Numbered from the stretch's first letter, positions 25,992-35,746 are shown. The stretch is DNA of 64,000 bases from Armatimonadota bacterium (GCA_028871815.1 JAGWMJ010000006.1:1-64000), one strand, 5' to 3'. Notes: generated by a model not told the origin, from the sequence alone. Program-made: numbers and translations.

Positions 25992-26495
25992 ATGAGGACA
26001 CGCGTGCTGTGGAGACGATGCCGGGCTGGCGTCCCCATTCTGTTTGCAGCGTCGCTGGCGCTGGCCGTTTCAGGTTGTGGGGGCGGAGGCGGTGGCGGCG
26101 GGAATTCCGGCAACAATCCGCCACCGGCCGCGAACACGTTGACGGGCAATGCCGTAGATGCCGCTACCGGCGCGGGCATCGGCGGCGTGAAGGTAACCAT
26201 ACCGGGCACAGCGTTCACGGCAACCAGCGACGCAACCGGTAAGTTTGTGATCAGCAACATACCGCTCACGGCTACCACGTTTGAAACCGCAACGCCCAAC
26301 GCCTCGGTGTACTCCACGATCGTGACGTACGAGGGCAACAACTACGAAACGAGCACGAGCCGGACCGGCGGCCCGTGCACGATGCCACTTCCACCACTGG
26401 TGAAGGGCGCAAATGTTCTTCCAGCGAGCGTGCTGATGTACAACATCGGCAATGGTGGCGGGCCGCCGCCGCCGCCGGTAACCAGCTGCCCGTAG
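25992..26495 (+). CDS. Lipoprotein with carboxypeptidase-regulatory-like beta domain
   Basis: From ATG 25992, with AGGAAGG just upstream, the product is 167 residues. The signal ends in a lipobox (LALAVSGCGGG) followed by a long Gly run. The mature domain LTGNAVDAATGAGIGGVKV and FTATSDATGKFVISNIP is the CarboxypepD_reg-like pattern (gain of structure, transform, refine) used as a beta-sandwich spacer in surface proteins. The tail is Gly/Pro-rich. It is followed 28 bases later by the Lpt-like gene and is probably co-transcribed. Confidence 0.75.
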   Translation: MRTRVLWRRCRAGVPILFAASLALAVSGCGGGGGGGGNSGNNPPPAANTLTGNAVDAATGAGIGGVKVTIPGTAFTATSDATGKFVISNIPLTATTFETATPNASVYSTIVTYEGNNYETSTSRTGGPCTMPLPPLVKGANVLPASVLMYNIGNGGGPPPPPVTSCP

Positions 26496-26523
26496 GGCCG
26501 GCTCGCCGGCCACCGGCAATTGA

Positions 26524-28308
26524 GTGAGGATGCAAGCGAGCGCACCGCCGGTTAGTGGGGCGAGCCGGTGGCAAGGGCCGGGGTTGTTCCGGCGCCTGAT
26601 CCATCGGATGCGCTGGCCGATTGGTATTGCGCTGACCGCAGCCGGTGTTGCGGCGGTTTATCGCGAGGGCGCCAGGTTTAATCCGACGGCGTCGCCGCCT
26701 GTCGGCCCGGCTGGCGAGCGATCCATTGAGTTGGACAACGTGGACTTCGCTTGCACCGTGGGTGGCGCCGCGCTCTGGCGGATCCACGCGGACCGCATTA
26801 CGATGCGTGCGGTGGCCGGCGCTATCGGCGCCATGCAGGAAGCGCATTGCGCGGGCCTGCGCGGTAGCGTCTATCAATCACGAGGTACCGGCGCGCCCGA
26901 GCTCACACCGAGCGACGCGGCTATGCCGCACCAATCCCCAGACGCCGACTTCACGGCCGCCTCGGGTGATTGGGATGTGGGAGGCTCGACGCCGCTGCCC
27001 GCAAGCCTCGCCTTCCTGTTTAACGAGAGATGGCAGCTGCAGTTGGACGGTGGTGTGAAGTTGAGTTTGCGAAATGGCCACCGCCTCGCAGCCGCCCGCA
27101 TGGTGATCTATGAGTTGTTGAATCGAGCCACGCAGCACGTGGAGCGGCGCGTGGTGTGCAGCAGCGGCGCGAAAGTAAGCGTTGGAAAGGCCACGATGAC
27201 GGCGGGAGGTGTGGTATACGATCCTCACGATCGGTCTGTGGAGGCCGACGGCGGCGTCGGCGTGACGATCCAACAGGCGCACTTGAGCGCGTCCAGGGCA
27301 TTCTGGTTGACTGCATCGCAGACGCTTCGGTGCCCAGAGCAATCCACAGGCGTCGTCCGAGGCATCCGGTTTCAGTGGACCGGCCTGGTCGTCAGCATGG
27401 CAAAATCCGATGCGATCTATCGCGCAACGGCGTTTCGGGCGCTCGTTCCGGTGGCGGCTGCGCTCATCGCTTTACAGCACTCGGCCGCAGGACAAACTCC
27501 GCTTCGCGTTGCGCCGGTTACTCCGCCGAAAGCCACGCGCAATCTGGATATCTCGGTGTCAGGAGGAGGCACGTACGACTCGCACACCCGCGAGGGGACG
27601 GCCACCGGCCTGATTGCGCTGGATGGGAAGACTCGATTTACGGCCGATAGCGCCACCTGGAGTGACGCGACGCACATCATGAAGGCAGACGGGCATCTTA
27701 CAATGGACGATGCCGCGCACCATGTCACCGCGAATCTGGCTACGGTTCACTACGCCTCACCTCGGCATGCGCTTTTGACCGGCGATGTGGTGATGGTGGT
27801 CAAGCCGGCGGAAACGCCGGATGCCGCCCCAGCTGCCGGCGGCCGGCCCAGTTCGGGCGCTGAACGGATTCATTCCGCACGCGCCCACGGCTTTACCGTC
27901 ACGTGCGACCAGGCGGACTACTTCTACGGCAAAGTGAAGCACGGCACTTTCGCCGGCTCGCTCAAGTTTCATCAGTTGTATACCGACGACGCCGGAAAGA
28001 CCGTAGAACGATGGGGCACGGCGAATCGGGCCGATTATGACGATAAATCGCAGACGCTGACGCTCTACCCGCCCGTCCACTTCTGGTCTAACCGCGGCGA
28101 AGATATCACCACGCAGCAAAAGCTGACGATCCACACCGAACCGGGCCACGAGAAGATCATCATTCCCGGCGCGTTTCATATGCTGCTGCCATCCGGGGAT
28201 GCGGATGGCACGGGGACATCCGCCCCACCGTTACCTCCTGCGAAGAGCCTGCCGGTTCACGGCAGTCCGGTTGGATCGCCGGCCGCGCCACCGAAGCCCA
28301 GCCACTGA
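26524..28308 (+). CDS. LptC-LptA-like fused protein
   Basis: One open frame of 594 residues reads like two Lpt proteins joined. Residues 15-45 form an anchor (WPIGIALTAAGVAAVY); the next 250 are OstA/LptC-like beta sequence (ERSIELDNVDFACTVGG, ARMVIYELLNRATQ, ATMTAGGVVYDPHDRSVEADGG). At 292-322 a second signal-like segment appears (MAKSDAIYRATAFRALVPVA), followed by a second OstA/LptA-like part (DGKTRFTADSATWSDATHIM, KADGHLTMDDAAHHVTANLA). LptC and LptA carry lipopolysaccharide across the periplasm. The internal ATG at 27397 may start a separate LptA. The first start codon is GTG 26524 or ATG 26530. Confidence 0.75.
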   Translation: MRMQASAPPVSGASRWQGPGLFRRLIHRMRWPIGIALTAAGVAAVYREGARFNPTASPPVGPAGERSIELDNVDFACTVGGAALWRIHADRITMRAVAGAIGAMQEAHCAGLRGSVYQSRGTGAPELTPSDAAMPHQSPDADFTAASGDWDVGGSTPLPASLAFLFNERWQLQLDGGVKLSLRNGHRLAAARMVIYELLNRATQHVERRVVCSSGAKVSVGKATMTAGGVVYDPHDRSVEADGGVGVTIQQAHLSASRAFWLTASQTLRCPEQSTGVVRGIRFQWTGLVVSMAKSDAIYRATAFRALVPVAAALIALQHSAAGQTPLRVAPVTPPKATRNLDISVSGGGTYDSHTREGTATGLIALDGKTRFTADSATWSDATHIMKADGHLTMDDAAHHVTANLATVHYASPRHALLTGDVVMVVKPAETPDAAPAAGGRPSSGAERIHSARAHGFTVTCDQADYFYGKVKHGTFAGSLKFHQLYTDDAGKTVERWGTANRADYDDKSQTLTLYPPVHFWSNRGEDITTQQKLTIHTEPGHEKIIIPGAFHMLLPSGDADGTGTSAPPLPPAKSLPVHGSPVGSPAAPPKPSH

Positions 28309-28582
28309 GCCGACGCGATCTCCCCGGCAGGAACGCCGCTGCAAGGCCGTGCGTCAGTGGTATGCCGGATTAGCGCATCTCGACCGGGGGAACGCAGCAG
28401 GCCCGAAGCAACGGTCACCAACTTGTCTGCAGTACGCCAATTCCGTGACGGCGACCCCTCTGCATTGCACGAAGTACGCTGGGATTGCAATAGTCCAGCG
28501 ACCGACCCATTTTGACAACGCGTGCCGTGCGCGCTCGCGCCGCCGTATTCGAGCTGTAGTACACACTTAAGAGAGCACGAGA

Positions 28583-29791
28583 TTGAAGCCTTTATCCAAC
28601 CGTTCCAGGCACCATCGCGGATCCATGCTGATTGCGGCGCTGGCCTTCATCGGTATCACCAGCGTTATCACTGCCGGCATCCTTACACTGGCCACCGCGC
28701 ACTACAGCCGGTCGCGCACCGAGGCGAACTATGCAGCCGCGCTGGATGCGGCGGAGGCCGGCGCGAACTACGAGCTACGCAAAGTCAGCGACGATGCTTC
28801 GCAAGCCGACTCGGCGGGTACCACGGGCGGTGTTCAATACACGCTGCCCGAAGGCACGTTCAAAGTCTATTGCACCAGCCGTACCGGCGGTAACTGGACG
28901 GTCGGTACGCCGATGTACATCTACTCAAGCGGTACGGTGCACGGACTTACGAGAACCGTTCAGCTGGCAGCCAAGCCGCTGTGTGGAACCGGAGCGGACA
29001 ATTACGTGCTTTATGGCGTGAATTCCGGCACGCTTAATGGGTCCGCATCCGCGACAGGAGATATCGGCTCAAACGGGCTGCTCGCCTGGAATGGCGGCGC
29101 TTCAGTTACCGGAAAGGCCATATTCAATGGCCCTGGCGCCGGCTGGGCAAAGAACCCAGGCGGGAATATCACAAGCGTCTATAACACGACGGCGCTGGCA
29201 TGGCCCACCGTAGAAACCCTTGCCGCCAATGCGTTCCCACTGGGTGGTCTCTCCTGGCTCGCCACGAACAACGATAACGCGCTATCCGGTATCAGCAACG
29301 ATGCCGTGAACCTGAGCGGCTCCAGCCAGTTCACCTTTCAGAGCAAAGCCGGCGGGGCGAACTACTACCTGACCTCGCTCAGTACAAAAGGCGCTTCGTC
29401 ACTCTACTTTGCCAACAGCCTTGGCCCAATTACAATATGGGTCGGCCCAAGCGGCGCCAGTACGTCGGTAACCATCAACGGCGCGATGTCGGCTGTAGCA
29501 ATGTCGCAGGACCCGACGAAAATGGTGAAGTTCTATTTCGCCACAACCGGCAACGTTACATGGAACGGCGCCGCATCGCTCGATGCCGGCATCTACAACG
29601 TCAACAACGCCGGAACGGGCGCCGTGGTGATCCACGGATCATCGAGCCTGCTTGGTCAGATTATCGCCAATAGCTATACCATCGACGGCGCAAACGGCCT
29701 GCAGTACGAGGGCAGCTACTTTCCATCGCCCGGCGCGAGCTACTACGGAATGGACAACGCCCTGTTCGAGGACAACGGCGCCTGGAACTGA
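28583..29791 (+). CDS. PilX-like pilus-associated protein, paralog 1
   Basis: The 402-residue product starts with TTG 28583, with GAGAG upstream. After a basic head (MKPLSNRSRHHRG) comes a pilin-like helix SMLIAALAFIGITSVITAG, then HYSRSRTEANYAAALDAAEAGANYELRK, the PilX-type N-terminal pattern. The exported body is rich in Asn, Ser and Gly with a beta-helical look (GNVTWNGAASLDAGIYNVNN, GQIIANSYTIDG), resembling the adhesin-like domain of such proteins. It ends DNALFEDNGAWN. Two paralogs follow. The role is probably in a type IV pilus or pseudopilus tip, inferred. Confidence 0.75.
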   Translation: MKPLSNRSRHHRGSMLIAALAFIGITSVITAGILTLATAHYSRSRTEANYAAALDAAEAGANYELRKVSDDASQADSAGTTGGVQYTLPEGTFKVYCTSRTGGNWTVGTPMYIYSSGTVHGLTRTVQLAAKPLCGTGADNYVLYGVNSGTLNGSASATGDIGSNGLLAWNGGASVTGKAIFNGPGAGWAKNPGGNITSVYNTTALAWPTVETLAANAFPLGGLSWLATNNDNALSGISNDAVNLSGSSQFTFQSKAGGANYYLTSLSTKGASSLYFANSLGPITIWVGPSGASTSVTINGAMSAVAMSQDPTKMVKFYFATTGNVTWNGAASLDAGIYNVNNAGTGAVVIHGSSSLLGQIIANSYTIDGANGLQYEGSYFPSPGASYYGMDNALFEDNGAWN

Positions 29792-30043
29792 CCTCCGGTT
29801 TTGCCGCATGCTGAGCGGGCCGGTGAGCGTGTTTCGCCCGGTCGGGCGATCTGGGTCTTACCGCGCGCATCCCGGCACGGGCCGTCGCACCGGGAGCAGC
29901 TGATCGCAGAAGGCACAAGCGCCGATTCGAGCCAGAGCGTCTGCTGCACAAAATGCAATGCAAATGCAATATCGGATGGACAGCTTCACGGCCGTGAGCC
30001 AAGCTACCAGCGTGGTATGGCGTCGATTCCATGCCGAAAAGAG

Positions 30044-31255
30044 ATGACGAAAATGATCTGTTTGGGTAAACGTCCGGCGAGCCATTCCGGCACTATACTG
30101 ATCGGCGCAATGATATTTATTGGTATTGTCAGCATGATCACGGCAGGCGTGCTGACGCTTGCCACAGCGCACTACAGCCGGGCGAGCACCGAAGCGAACT
30201 ATGCCGCCGCGCTGGATGCCGCCGAGGCGGGAGCGAACTTCGAACTGCGCAAAATCAGCGACGATGTGACTCAGGCCGATGGGGCCGGGTCCACCGGTGG
30301 CGCTGCATACGCGCTTTCCGACGGAGGATTCAAGGTCTACTGCACCAGTCGTACCGGAGGTCCGTTCATACCTGGACAGACGCTGTACATCTACTCAACA
30401 GGCACGGTAAACGGACTCAGCCGGACGGTACAACTTGCGGCGAAACCCGGTTCGGCCCAGGGGAAGGACAACTATGTGCTGTACGGCGTGACTTCCGGAT
30501 TCAGGAGCGGAAACAGCCGCGCGGTGGGCAACATTGGGTCGAACGGCGACCTCTCGTGGAGTGGGCCGGCAACGGTCTCCGGCAAGGTGATCTTCAATGG
30601 ACCGGGCGCGGGCTGGTCGAAGCAGCCAAGCGGAACGCTATCAACGGTCTACAACCCCAATGCACTTGCCTGGCCAACGGTAGAGACGCTGGCCAGTGAA
30701 GAGTTCCCTCTCGGCGGGCTGACGTGGCTTGCGTCCAACAACGACAACGCACTCTCCGGCATCAAGAACAACTCGCTTACGGCTTCCGGTTCGTTCACGT
30801 TTCAAAGCAAAGTCGGCGGAGCGAACTACTATCTCACCGGGTTGACGACCGGTCTCAACACGGCGTTGTACTTCAACAACTTACTGGGTCCGATCACGGT
30901 TTGGATAGGGCCGAGTGGGGCCAACACCAACATCACGATCAGTGGCGCCTCCTCGATGCTCGACGCAACTCAAGACTCGACAAAGCTTGTCAGGCTTTAT
31001 ATTGCCACTTCAGGAAACGTTACCTGGGATGGTTCCGCCTCAATTGACGCGGGGATCTACAACGTCAACAATTCGGGTACCGGTTCCATAATCTTCAATG
31101 GCGGCGCGCAAGTTCTTGGCCAGGTCATAGCGAACTCGTATAGCCTCGAGGGCGCCGGCAGCCTGACTTATCAGGGTGGGTACTTTCCGGTGCCCGGAGC
31201 GGACTATTACGGAATGGACAACGCCCTTTTTGAGGATAATGGCGCCTGGAACTGA
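30044..31255 (+). CDS. PilX-like pilus-associated protein, paralog 2
   Basis: The product is 403 residues from ATG 30044 (ATG 30053 is also possible). It is very close to paralog 1 along its whole length: the helix TILIGAMIFIGIVSMITAG, the stretch HYSRASTEANYAAALDAAEAG, the motif ALAWPTVETLASEEFPLGGL, and the same C terminus DNALFEDNGAWN. Such similarity points to a recent tandem duplication. No prepilin cleavage Glu of the FTLIE type is present; the leader is of the PilX kind. A weak terminator hairpin follows at 31281. Confidence 0.75.
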   Translation: MTKMICLGKRPASHSGTILIGAMIFIGIVSMITAGVLTLATAHYSRASTEANYAAALDAAEAGANFELRKISDDVTQADGAGSTGGAAYALSDGGFKVYCTSRTGGPFIPGQTLYIYSTGTVNGLSRTVQLAAKPGSAQGKDNYVLYGVTSGFRSGNSRAVGNIGSNGDLSWSGPATVSGKVIFNGPGAGWSKQPSGTLSTVYNPNALAWPTVETLASEEFPLGGLTWLASNNDNALSGIKNNSLTASGSFTFQSKVGGANYYLTGLTTGLNTALYFNNLLGPITVWIGPSGANTNITISGASSMLDATQDSTKLVRLYIATSGNVTWDGSASIDAGIYNVNNSGTGSIIFNGGAQVLGQVIANSYSLEGAGSLTYQGGYFPVPGADYYGMDNALFEDNGAWN

Positions 31256-31280
31256 TGGGCGATCCGACACGTTGCTCAAA

Positions 31281-31313
31281 AGACCCGATTGCACTCAATG
31301 TGCAGTCGGGTCT
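31281..31313 (+). terminator. Hairpin terminator after PilX-like paralog 2
   Basis: AGACCCGAtTGCAC and GTGCAgTCGGGTCT form a stem of about 13 pairs with a five-base loop, flanked by AAAA before and TTT within and after the right arm. It lies 26 bases after the paralog 2 stop, so paralog 3 is probably transcribed separately. Confidence 0.6.
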
Positions 31314-31519
31314 TTCGCATTTTGTGGCCCGCATCCACTGCCGGGCATTTTAACCGCGAGCCGTTTACCAAAATCGGTACGAATACCCCTCTTGCGGACC
31401 GCTCCGCCCGTTTACAATAGTGGGCGGCGGTAACCTGCGCTGCCTAAAAAGCGCAGCGTAGTCCGTCGGTTGAAGTGGCAAGCCAACTCTGGTGTGGCCC
31501 TTCGCCGAAAGGAGTGCGA

Positions 31520-32746
31520 ATGTACGTGGCAACGACGAACAAGAGCCGAATGAACGGCAGCGCGCTGATTGGGGCGCTGGCGTTCACCATTGCAACCAGC
31601 ATGATCCTGGCAGGCGTTATCACGCTGGCGACCTCACACTATTTACGCACGAATACCGAGGCGGCCTATGCGGCCTCCTACGATGCGGCGGAGGCCGGTG
31701 TCAACTACGAGATCCGGAAGATCAGCCAGAGCCCAAGCAGCGCAGACCAGGCGGGCAGTACCGGCGGCTATACCAGTGCGCTGGCCGACGGCACGTTCCG
31801 CGTCTATTGCTCGGAGCGCTCAGGCGGGACGTGGACACCTCCGGACCCTCTCTACATCACGTCAACCGGTACGGTGGAGGGCGTATCGCGCACCATCCGC
31901 GTTGCTGCTCACGGTGTGGGGCAGGCCGCCACCGGGACCTTTGCGCTGTTTGGAACTGAAGACAGTGACATCGGCACGCTTTCCGGCAACCCCGTCGTGA
32001 TCGGCGATGTGGGCACAAATGGCCTGCTTACATTCAACGGCCATCCGTCTGTCTCCGGCGATGTGGTATTCGACGGCCCCGGATCGAACTGGACCTCGGG
32101 CGGGACAAACCCGAATTACACCGTAATATACAATCCCAGCGCATTGAGTTGGCCGACGGTTGAGTCGCTGGCTGCCGGCCAATTTGCGGGTGGTGGTCTA
32201 ACGTGGCTGGCAATCAACAACGACAACAGCCTGGCGGTACCGCCGATCACCAGCACCAACGTGAACCTTGGTGGTGGTTCCTCGCTCACTCTGGTCGGCA
32301 AGGCCGGTGGCGCCAACTACTACCTCAACAGCCTGACGATGACAGGAAACGCCACGCTCACGTTCAACAACTCAGCAGGTCCGATCAATGTCTGGTTCGG
32401 ACCGAGCGGCGCGCCCGGCGGCCTAACGTTGACCGGTGCGGCCGCCACGGTGAAGATGTCGACCGACCCGTCGCGAGCCGTGCGCTTCTATGTGGCAACC
32501 AGCAACAACATTTTTCTCACAGGAGACAGTGAGTTGGACTGCGGTGTTTATGCGATGAACGAAGCCGGCGACGACACGATCGGATTCAACGGCAACGCAA
32601 CGGCTTATGGACAGTATATCGCTCCACAGTTTTCGGTCGAGGGCACGCCGACGGTAACCTACCCGGGATCGATGTACTCCTCCAACTCACCTGCCTTCTT
32701 TGGATTCGACAGCGCCATGGCCGAGCAGAACGGCGCCTGGAACTAA
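31520..32746 (+). CDS. PilX-like pilus-associated protein, paralog 3
   Basis: From ATG 31520, with AAAGGAG seven bases upstream, the product is 408 residues. It is the more divergent third paralog: helix SALIGALAFTIATSMILAGV, HYLRTNTEAAYAASYDAAEAGVNYEIRK, ALSWPTVESLAAGQFAGGGL, and the C terminus FDSAMAEQNGAWN. A possible promoter (TTGCGG near 31393, TACAAT 15 bases later) and a CTGCGCT/AGCGCAG hairpin precede it. It converges on the GxGYxYP gene with only 13 bases between the stops. Confidence 0.72.
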   Translation: MYVATTNKSRMNGSALIGALAFTIATSMILAGVITLATSHYLRTNTEAAYAASYDAAEAGVNYEIRKISQSPSSADQAGSTGGYTSALADGTFRVYCSERSGGTWTPPDPLYITSTGTVEGVSRTIRVAAHGVGQAATGTFALFGTEDSDIGTLSGNPVVIGDVGTNGLLTFNGHPSVSGDVVFDGPGSNWTSGGTNPNYTVIYNPSALSWPTVESLAAGQFAGGGLTWLAINNDNSLAVPPITSTNVNLGGGSSLTLVGKAGGANYYLNSLTMTGNATLTFNNSAGPINVWFGPSGAPGGLTLTGAAATVKMSTDPSRAVRFYVATSNNIFLTGDSELDCGVYAMNEAGDDTIGFNGNATAYGQYIAPQFSVEGTPTVTYPGSMYSSNSPAFFGFDSAMAEQNGAWN

Positions 32747-32759
32747 TAGTGGCTCCCGG

Positions 32760-35726
32760 TCACGGCGCGCGCCACAAGCCCACCACGTCGGCTTCCAGCG
32801 CCGCGCTGCCGGTCCAGACCAGACGGGTTTCCAACTGCCCACCGGCGTGCCTGAACTCCACCGATACCCAGCGCCACTTGCCGCGCGGAAGCTGCTCGGC
32901 GGTGATCGGCGTATCTGCTTCCACCGTAAGTCCGCCGCCGACGCAGGGATCGAGGCGAGCCACCGTGCTGGCCGCATCACACTTGCCAGTTCGCTTCAGC
33001 CGGTAAAGGGCGGTATACGTGCCCGGCGGCTCCGAAGCGTAAGGCCCATAGAGTGCATGCTTGCCTGCCGGCATCCCACCGACAATCTGCCACGCGTTGG
33101 CGCTGAGGGCTGTGGCGTCTGCGACCGGCGCGCCCTCCTCGTGCGCCAGCGACGACGCGTCAAATGACTGGACGAAGCGCATTCCACGCGGCAGGTTCCC
33201 CACAACCTCACGTGCCTTCAGATTAAGTACCTCCACGGATTTGTCCCAGAGCTCCGATCCACTGACTGCCCGAAGCAGTAGCTTTGGACCGGTGGCGAAA
33301 CCCGAGACGTCGCAGTGGAGCGCTTGCCCGGACGCGAGAGCGGCCCTGTCCGGACGAATGGCGACCGAGGACATACCCCCGGCGGCAAGCAGGCGTAGTT
33401 CCAGAGGGCGATCGGTAACATTCTGAACAGTCACGCTCAGGTGGATGCGTCTTCCTGGAAGCGCCAGTGCCATGTGGGCCGCTCGCACCAGCACTTTGGC
33501 ACGTTTCAACTGTTCGCGGTAGAGCGCGGCCAGCTGCCCGGGCCGAACGCACACATATCCCGGTCCAAGCCGATCCATCACCTCTTTCAGCATCGGCAGC
33601 GTGGTATCCCAGTTCATCGCGAACAGATGCATGAACGCGGGCCGCTGCTTTGGCGTGAACTGCCGGATTTGGCTCACCAGGCTGGCTACCTGCGCCGGCT
33701 CACTCAGACCATCCTGAACCTGCGTGAGGGCACGGAACACCGGCGTAAGCCCGGCCACTGGAAAGTCCGCCGCACTGTAGCCGGCCACCTGCCGCCCATA
33801 ATCGGGAAAGATTGCCTGAATGCCGGGAATGGCGCGGGCGTATGCGTTGTACTCCCAGTGCTGCGTGGCGTTCATCACCCAGATGCTGCGCTCGCCCATC
33901 AAACTCATTTCAGCTGCGGTCTGGTGCAAGAACTCGTTCCAGACCCTCTGCCTGTACGGAGCGCGGAACCGGTCGCCAAAAAAGTCTGGGTACGTGTAAC
34001 CGGCGCCCGATACTGCCGCGAGAAACGCGTCGTCCGGCGTTGCGGTTTCGGTGTAGTAATCCACGATGTCGGGTATCAGCACCGCAGCCGATGGCGACAT
34101 GGTCCAGCCCAACGGTATCGTTCCGCGCTGTTTCTCGGCCCACAGTTGCGGAAAGTTGTTGTTGGTCAAAACCGGCAGGTTATCGCCGTCGGAGATGATC
34201 CAACTTGCGTAAACCTTGCCGGCATCCAGTTTAGGAGCAGGCGGCGGCGCCGGGCGATGGATTCTGACCCGTATTCCCGAGTGGACGCTGAGATTGGTGC
34301 AGTCGATCGACCCCACCAGATACTTGCCGAACTCGGCAAGCAGCTTCACGCCGGGCCCCTCTCCGATGCCGACATCCTTGCCGGCCCACGGGTAGCTCAT
34401 CACCGGTATATCGGCTGGCATGCGCGCGAGCAGCTGCTCCATCAGCCTGGCCTCGGCGGTCGGGTCGCTGAAAGGTTCCGCTCCATCAATCGGACCGGAT
34501 ATCCAGAAGCAAAAGATGCTCTTTTCAACCAGATAGTCGCGCAGACCAATATGATCGGGCCACGCGCATGCGATCACATGGTGGGTGAGCTGTGGCCAGA
34601 GGTGCTGAAACGACCAGAGGCATGCTTCCACGGTAGTGTGCCACTTGCCGCGCAGATCCATACCCACCGGCAGATTGAGAGACTTAGCGATGCGCGGAGA
34701 AGCGATCAGCCAGCCCTTCACAGCCGCGAGCATCGTTGCTGTATTGATCGTGGCCGGCAGTTCCGGGTCCGTGATCACCAGAGCGTGGAAGAACCGGCCG
34801 CGAAACCGGCCCAACAGGGATGAGGGGTGGTTCACGCGTTCGTAGCCCTGAATCCAACCGCGCTTTACCATCCATGCCAGCCACATGCGGTCACTGGGTT
34901 GAAAGATGCAATAGATCCTGGGCTGCGAGCGGTTCACCAACCCTTCCAGGCTCAGGAAGAGAAGCTGTCGATCCGGCGGCATCTTCTCGAGATCCACCAC
35001 CAGCAGGTGATGGGCCGGCGGCGCCGAACGAGGGAACAGGTCTGGAAACGGCCGCGCCTCCTGGTCCGGAACGATGCCATTCGGCACGCCGCTTAACTGT
35101 GCGGGAGCCGCCATCGGCAGCGCCTGGCTCACATTGCCGCCCGTCAGCTTGAACAGCGTGATCTTATCCACCGCAAGATCGGTGTATCCGCGCCAGTTGA
35201 TGCGCACTTCCAGCGCGCCACCGGGGCAGTGGAACGCCAGCGCCGCCTGAACGTAGTGACCGGGCGCGAGTTCCCTGCCGCGAACCTCCCGAGATGCCAG
35301 GATGTTCTGGCCGTGCCCGGTACAGGCGTCGAGCGTGGCCACCACCTCTGCGCCGGCGTCACTGCCGGACTTCAAGCGTACAAAGGCCACATAGTCGCCC
35401 GCTGCGGTGCGTCGATACGGGCCATACACCATTTCGCGGCCCGGCGTCGCCTCTCCCGATGCGGCCACCCACGCCGTGCCGCCGGCAGCCTGTGCATCGG
35501 ACTCGGCGCCGCCCGTCTGGTGTCCCTCGCCGACCCCGGCCGCAGACCACGATGCCCGCAGCGCGTATTGACCCACCGGCACGTACTTCAGGCTGCGTAC
35601 CTCGCCGAGAATGGATGCAGGTACGTTCTGCGCGGCCGCGGGCCGCGGCGCCGCGATCAAGATCAATAGCAATAGAAAGAGCAAGCGGATCCCCCGTTCA
35701 CGCCCGACTTCGGCAGGGCCAATCAA
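32760..35726 (-). CDS. Secreted GxGYxYP-domain protein with duplicated flanking modules
   Basis: About 988 residues, secreted by a signal peptide (LLFLLLLILIAAPRPAAAQ). The central part is the GxGYxYP domain, named from the motif seen here as SGAGYTYPDFF; related sequences occur beside polysaccharide-degrading genes and are suspected glycosidases. Before and after it stand two similar beta modules with the shared pattern GPY..GxYxAxxRLK....VAxLDxC.G.G....GGxLExRxxW. The start is uncertain: TTG 35726, 20 bases after the previous stop, is used; no ATG gives a sensible signal peptide. It follows the ADP-ribosylglycohydrolase-like gene in one operon. Confidence 0.8.
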   Translation of the reverse strand: MIGPAEVGRERGIRLLFLLLLILIAAPRPAAAQNVPASILGEVRSLKYVPVGQYALRASWSAAGVGEGHQTGGAESDAQAAGGTAWVAASGEATPGREMVYGPYRRTAAGDYVAFVRLKSGSDAGAEVVATLDACTGHGQNILASREVRGRELAPGHYVQAALAFHCPGGALEVRINWRGYTDLAVDKITLFKLTGGNVSQALPMAAPAQLSGVPNGIVPDQEARPFPDLFPRSAPPAHHLLVVDLEKMPPDRQLLFLSLEGLVNRSQPRIYCIFQPSDRMWLAWMVKRGWIQGYERVNHPSSLLGRFRGRFFHALVITDPELPATINTATMLAAVKGWLIASPRIAKSLNLPVGMDLRGKWHTTVEACLWSFQHLWPQLTHHVIACAWPDHIGLRDYLVEKSIFCFWISGPIDGAEPFSDPTAEARLMEQLLARMPADIPVMSYPWAGKDVGIGEGPGVKLLAEFGKYLVGSIDCTNLSVHSGIRVRIHRPAPPPAPKLDAGKVYASWIISDGDNLPVLTNNNFPQLWAEKQRGTIPLGWTMSPSAAVLIPDIVDYYTETATPDDAFLAAVSGAGYTYPDFFGDRFRAPYRQRVWNEFLHQTAAEMSLMGERSIWVMNATQHWEYNAYARAIPGIQAIFPDYGRQVAGYSAADFPVAGLTPVFRALTQVQDGLSEPAQVASLVSQIRQFTPKQRPAFMHLFAMNWDTTLPMLKEVMDRLGPGYVCVRPGQLAALYREQLKRAKVLVRAAHMALALPGRRIHLSVTVQNVTDRPLELRLLAAGGMSSVAIRPDRAALASGQALHCDVSGFATGPKLLLRAVSGSELWDKSVEVLNLKAREVVGNLPRGMRFVQSFDASSLAHEEGAPVADATALSANAWQIVGGMPAGKHALYGPYASEPPGTYTALYRLKRTGKCDAASTVARLDPCVGGGLTVEADTPITAEQLPRGKWRWVSVEFRHAGGQLETRLVWTGSAALEADVVGLWRAP

Positions 35727-35746
35727 CGGTCGACGCGGCGTGGTGG

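Noticed and set aside
28512-28551. Perfect TTGACA before the first PilX-like gene as a promoter
   Set aside because: No -10 box lies 16-18 bases downstream; the nearest TATTCG is about 28 bases away.
29792-30043. Possible c-di-GMP riboswitch before the PilX-like paralogs
   Set aside because: The 5' regions of all three genes were read for the c-di-GMP-I core and flanks; the conserved segments are not present.
33441-34823. Plus-strand open frame of 460 codons opposite the GxGYxYP gene
   Set aside because: The minus-strand protein has a signal peptide and a named domain motif; the plus-strand reading is His/Arg-rich shadow.
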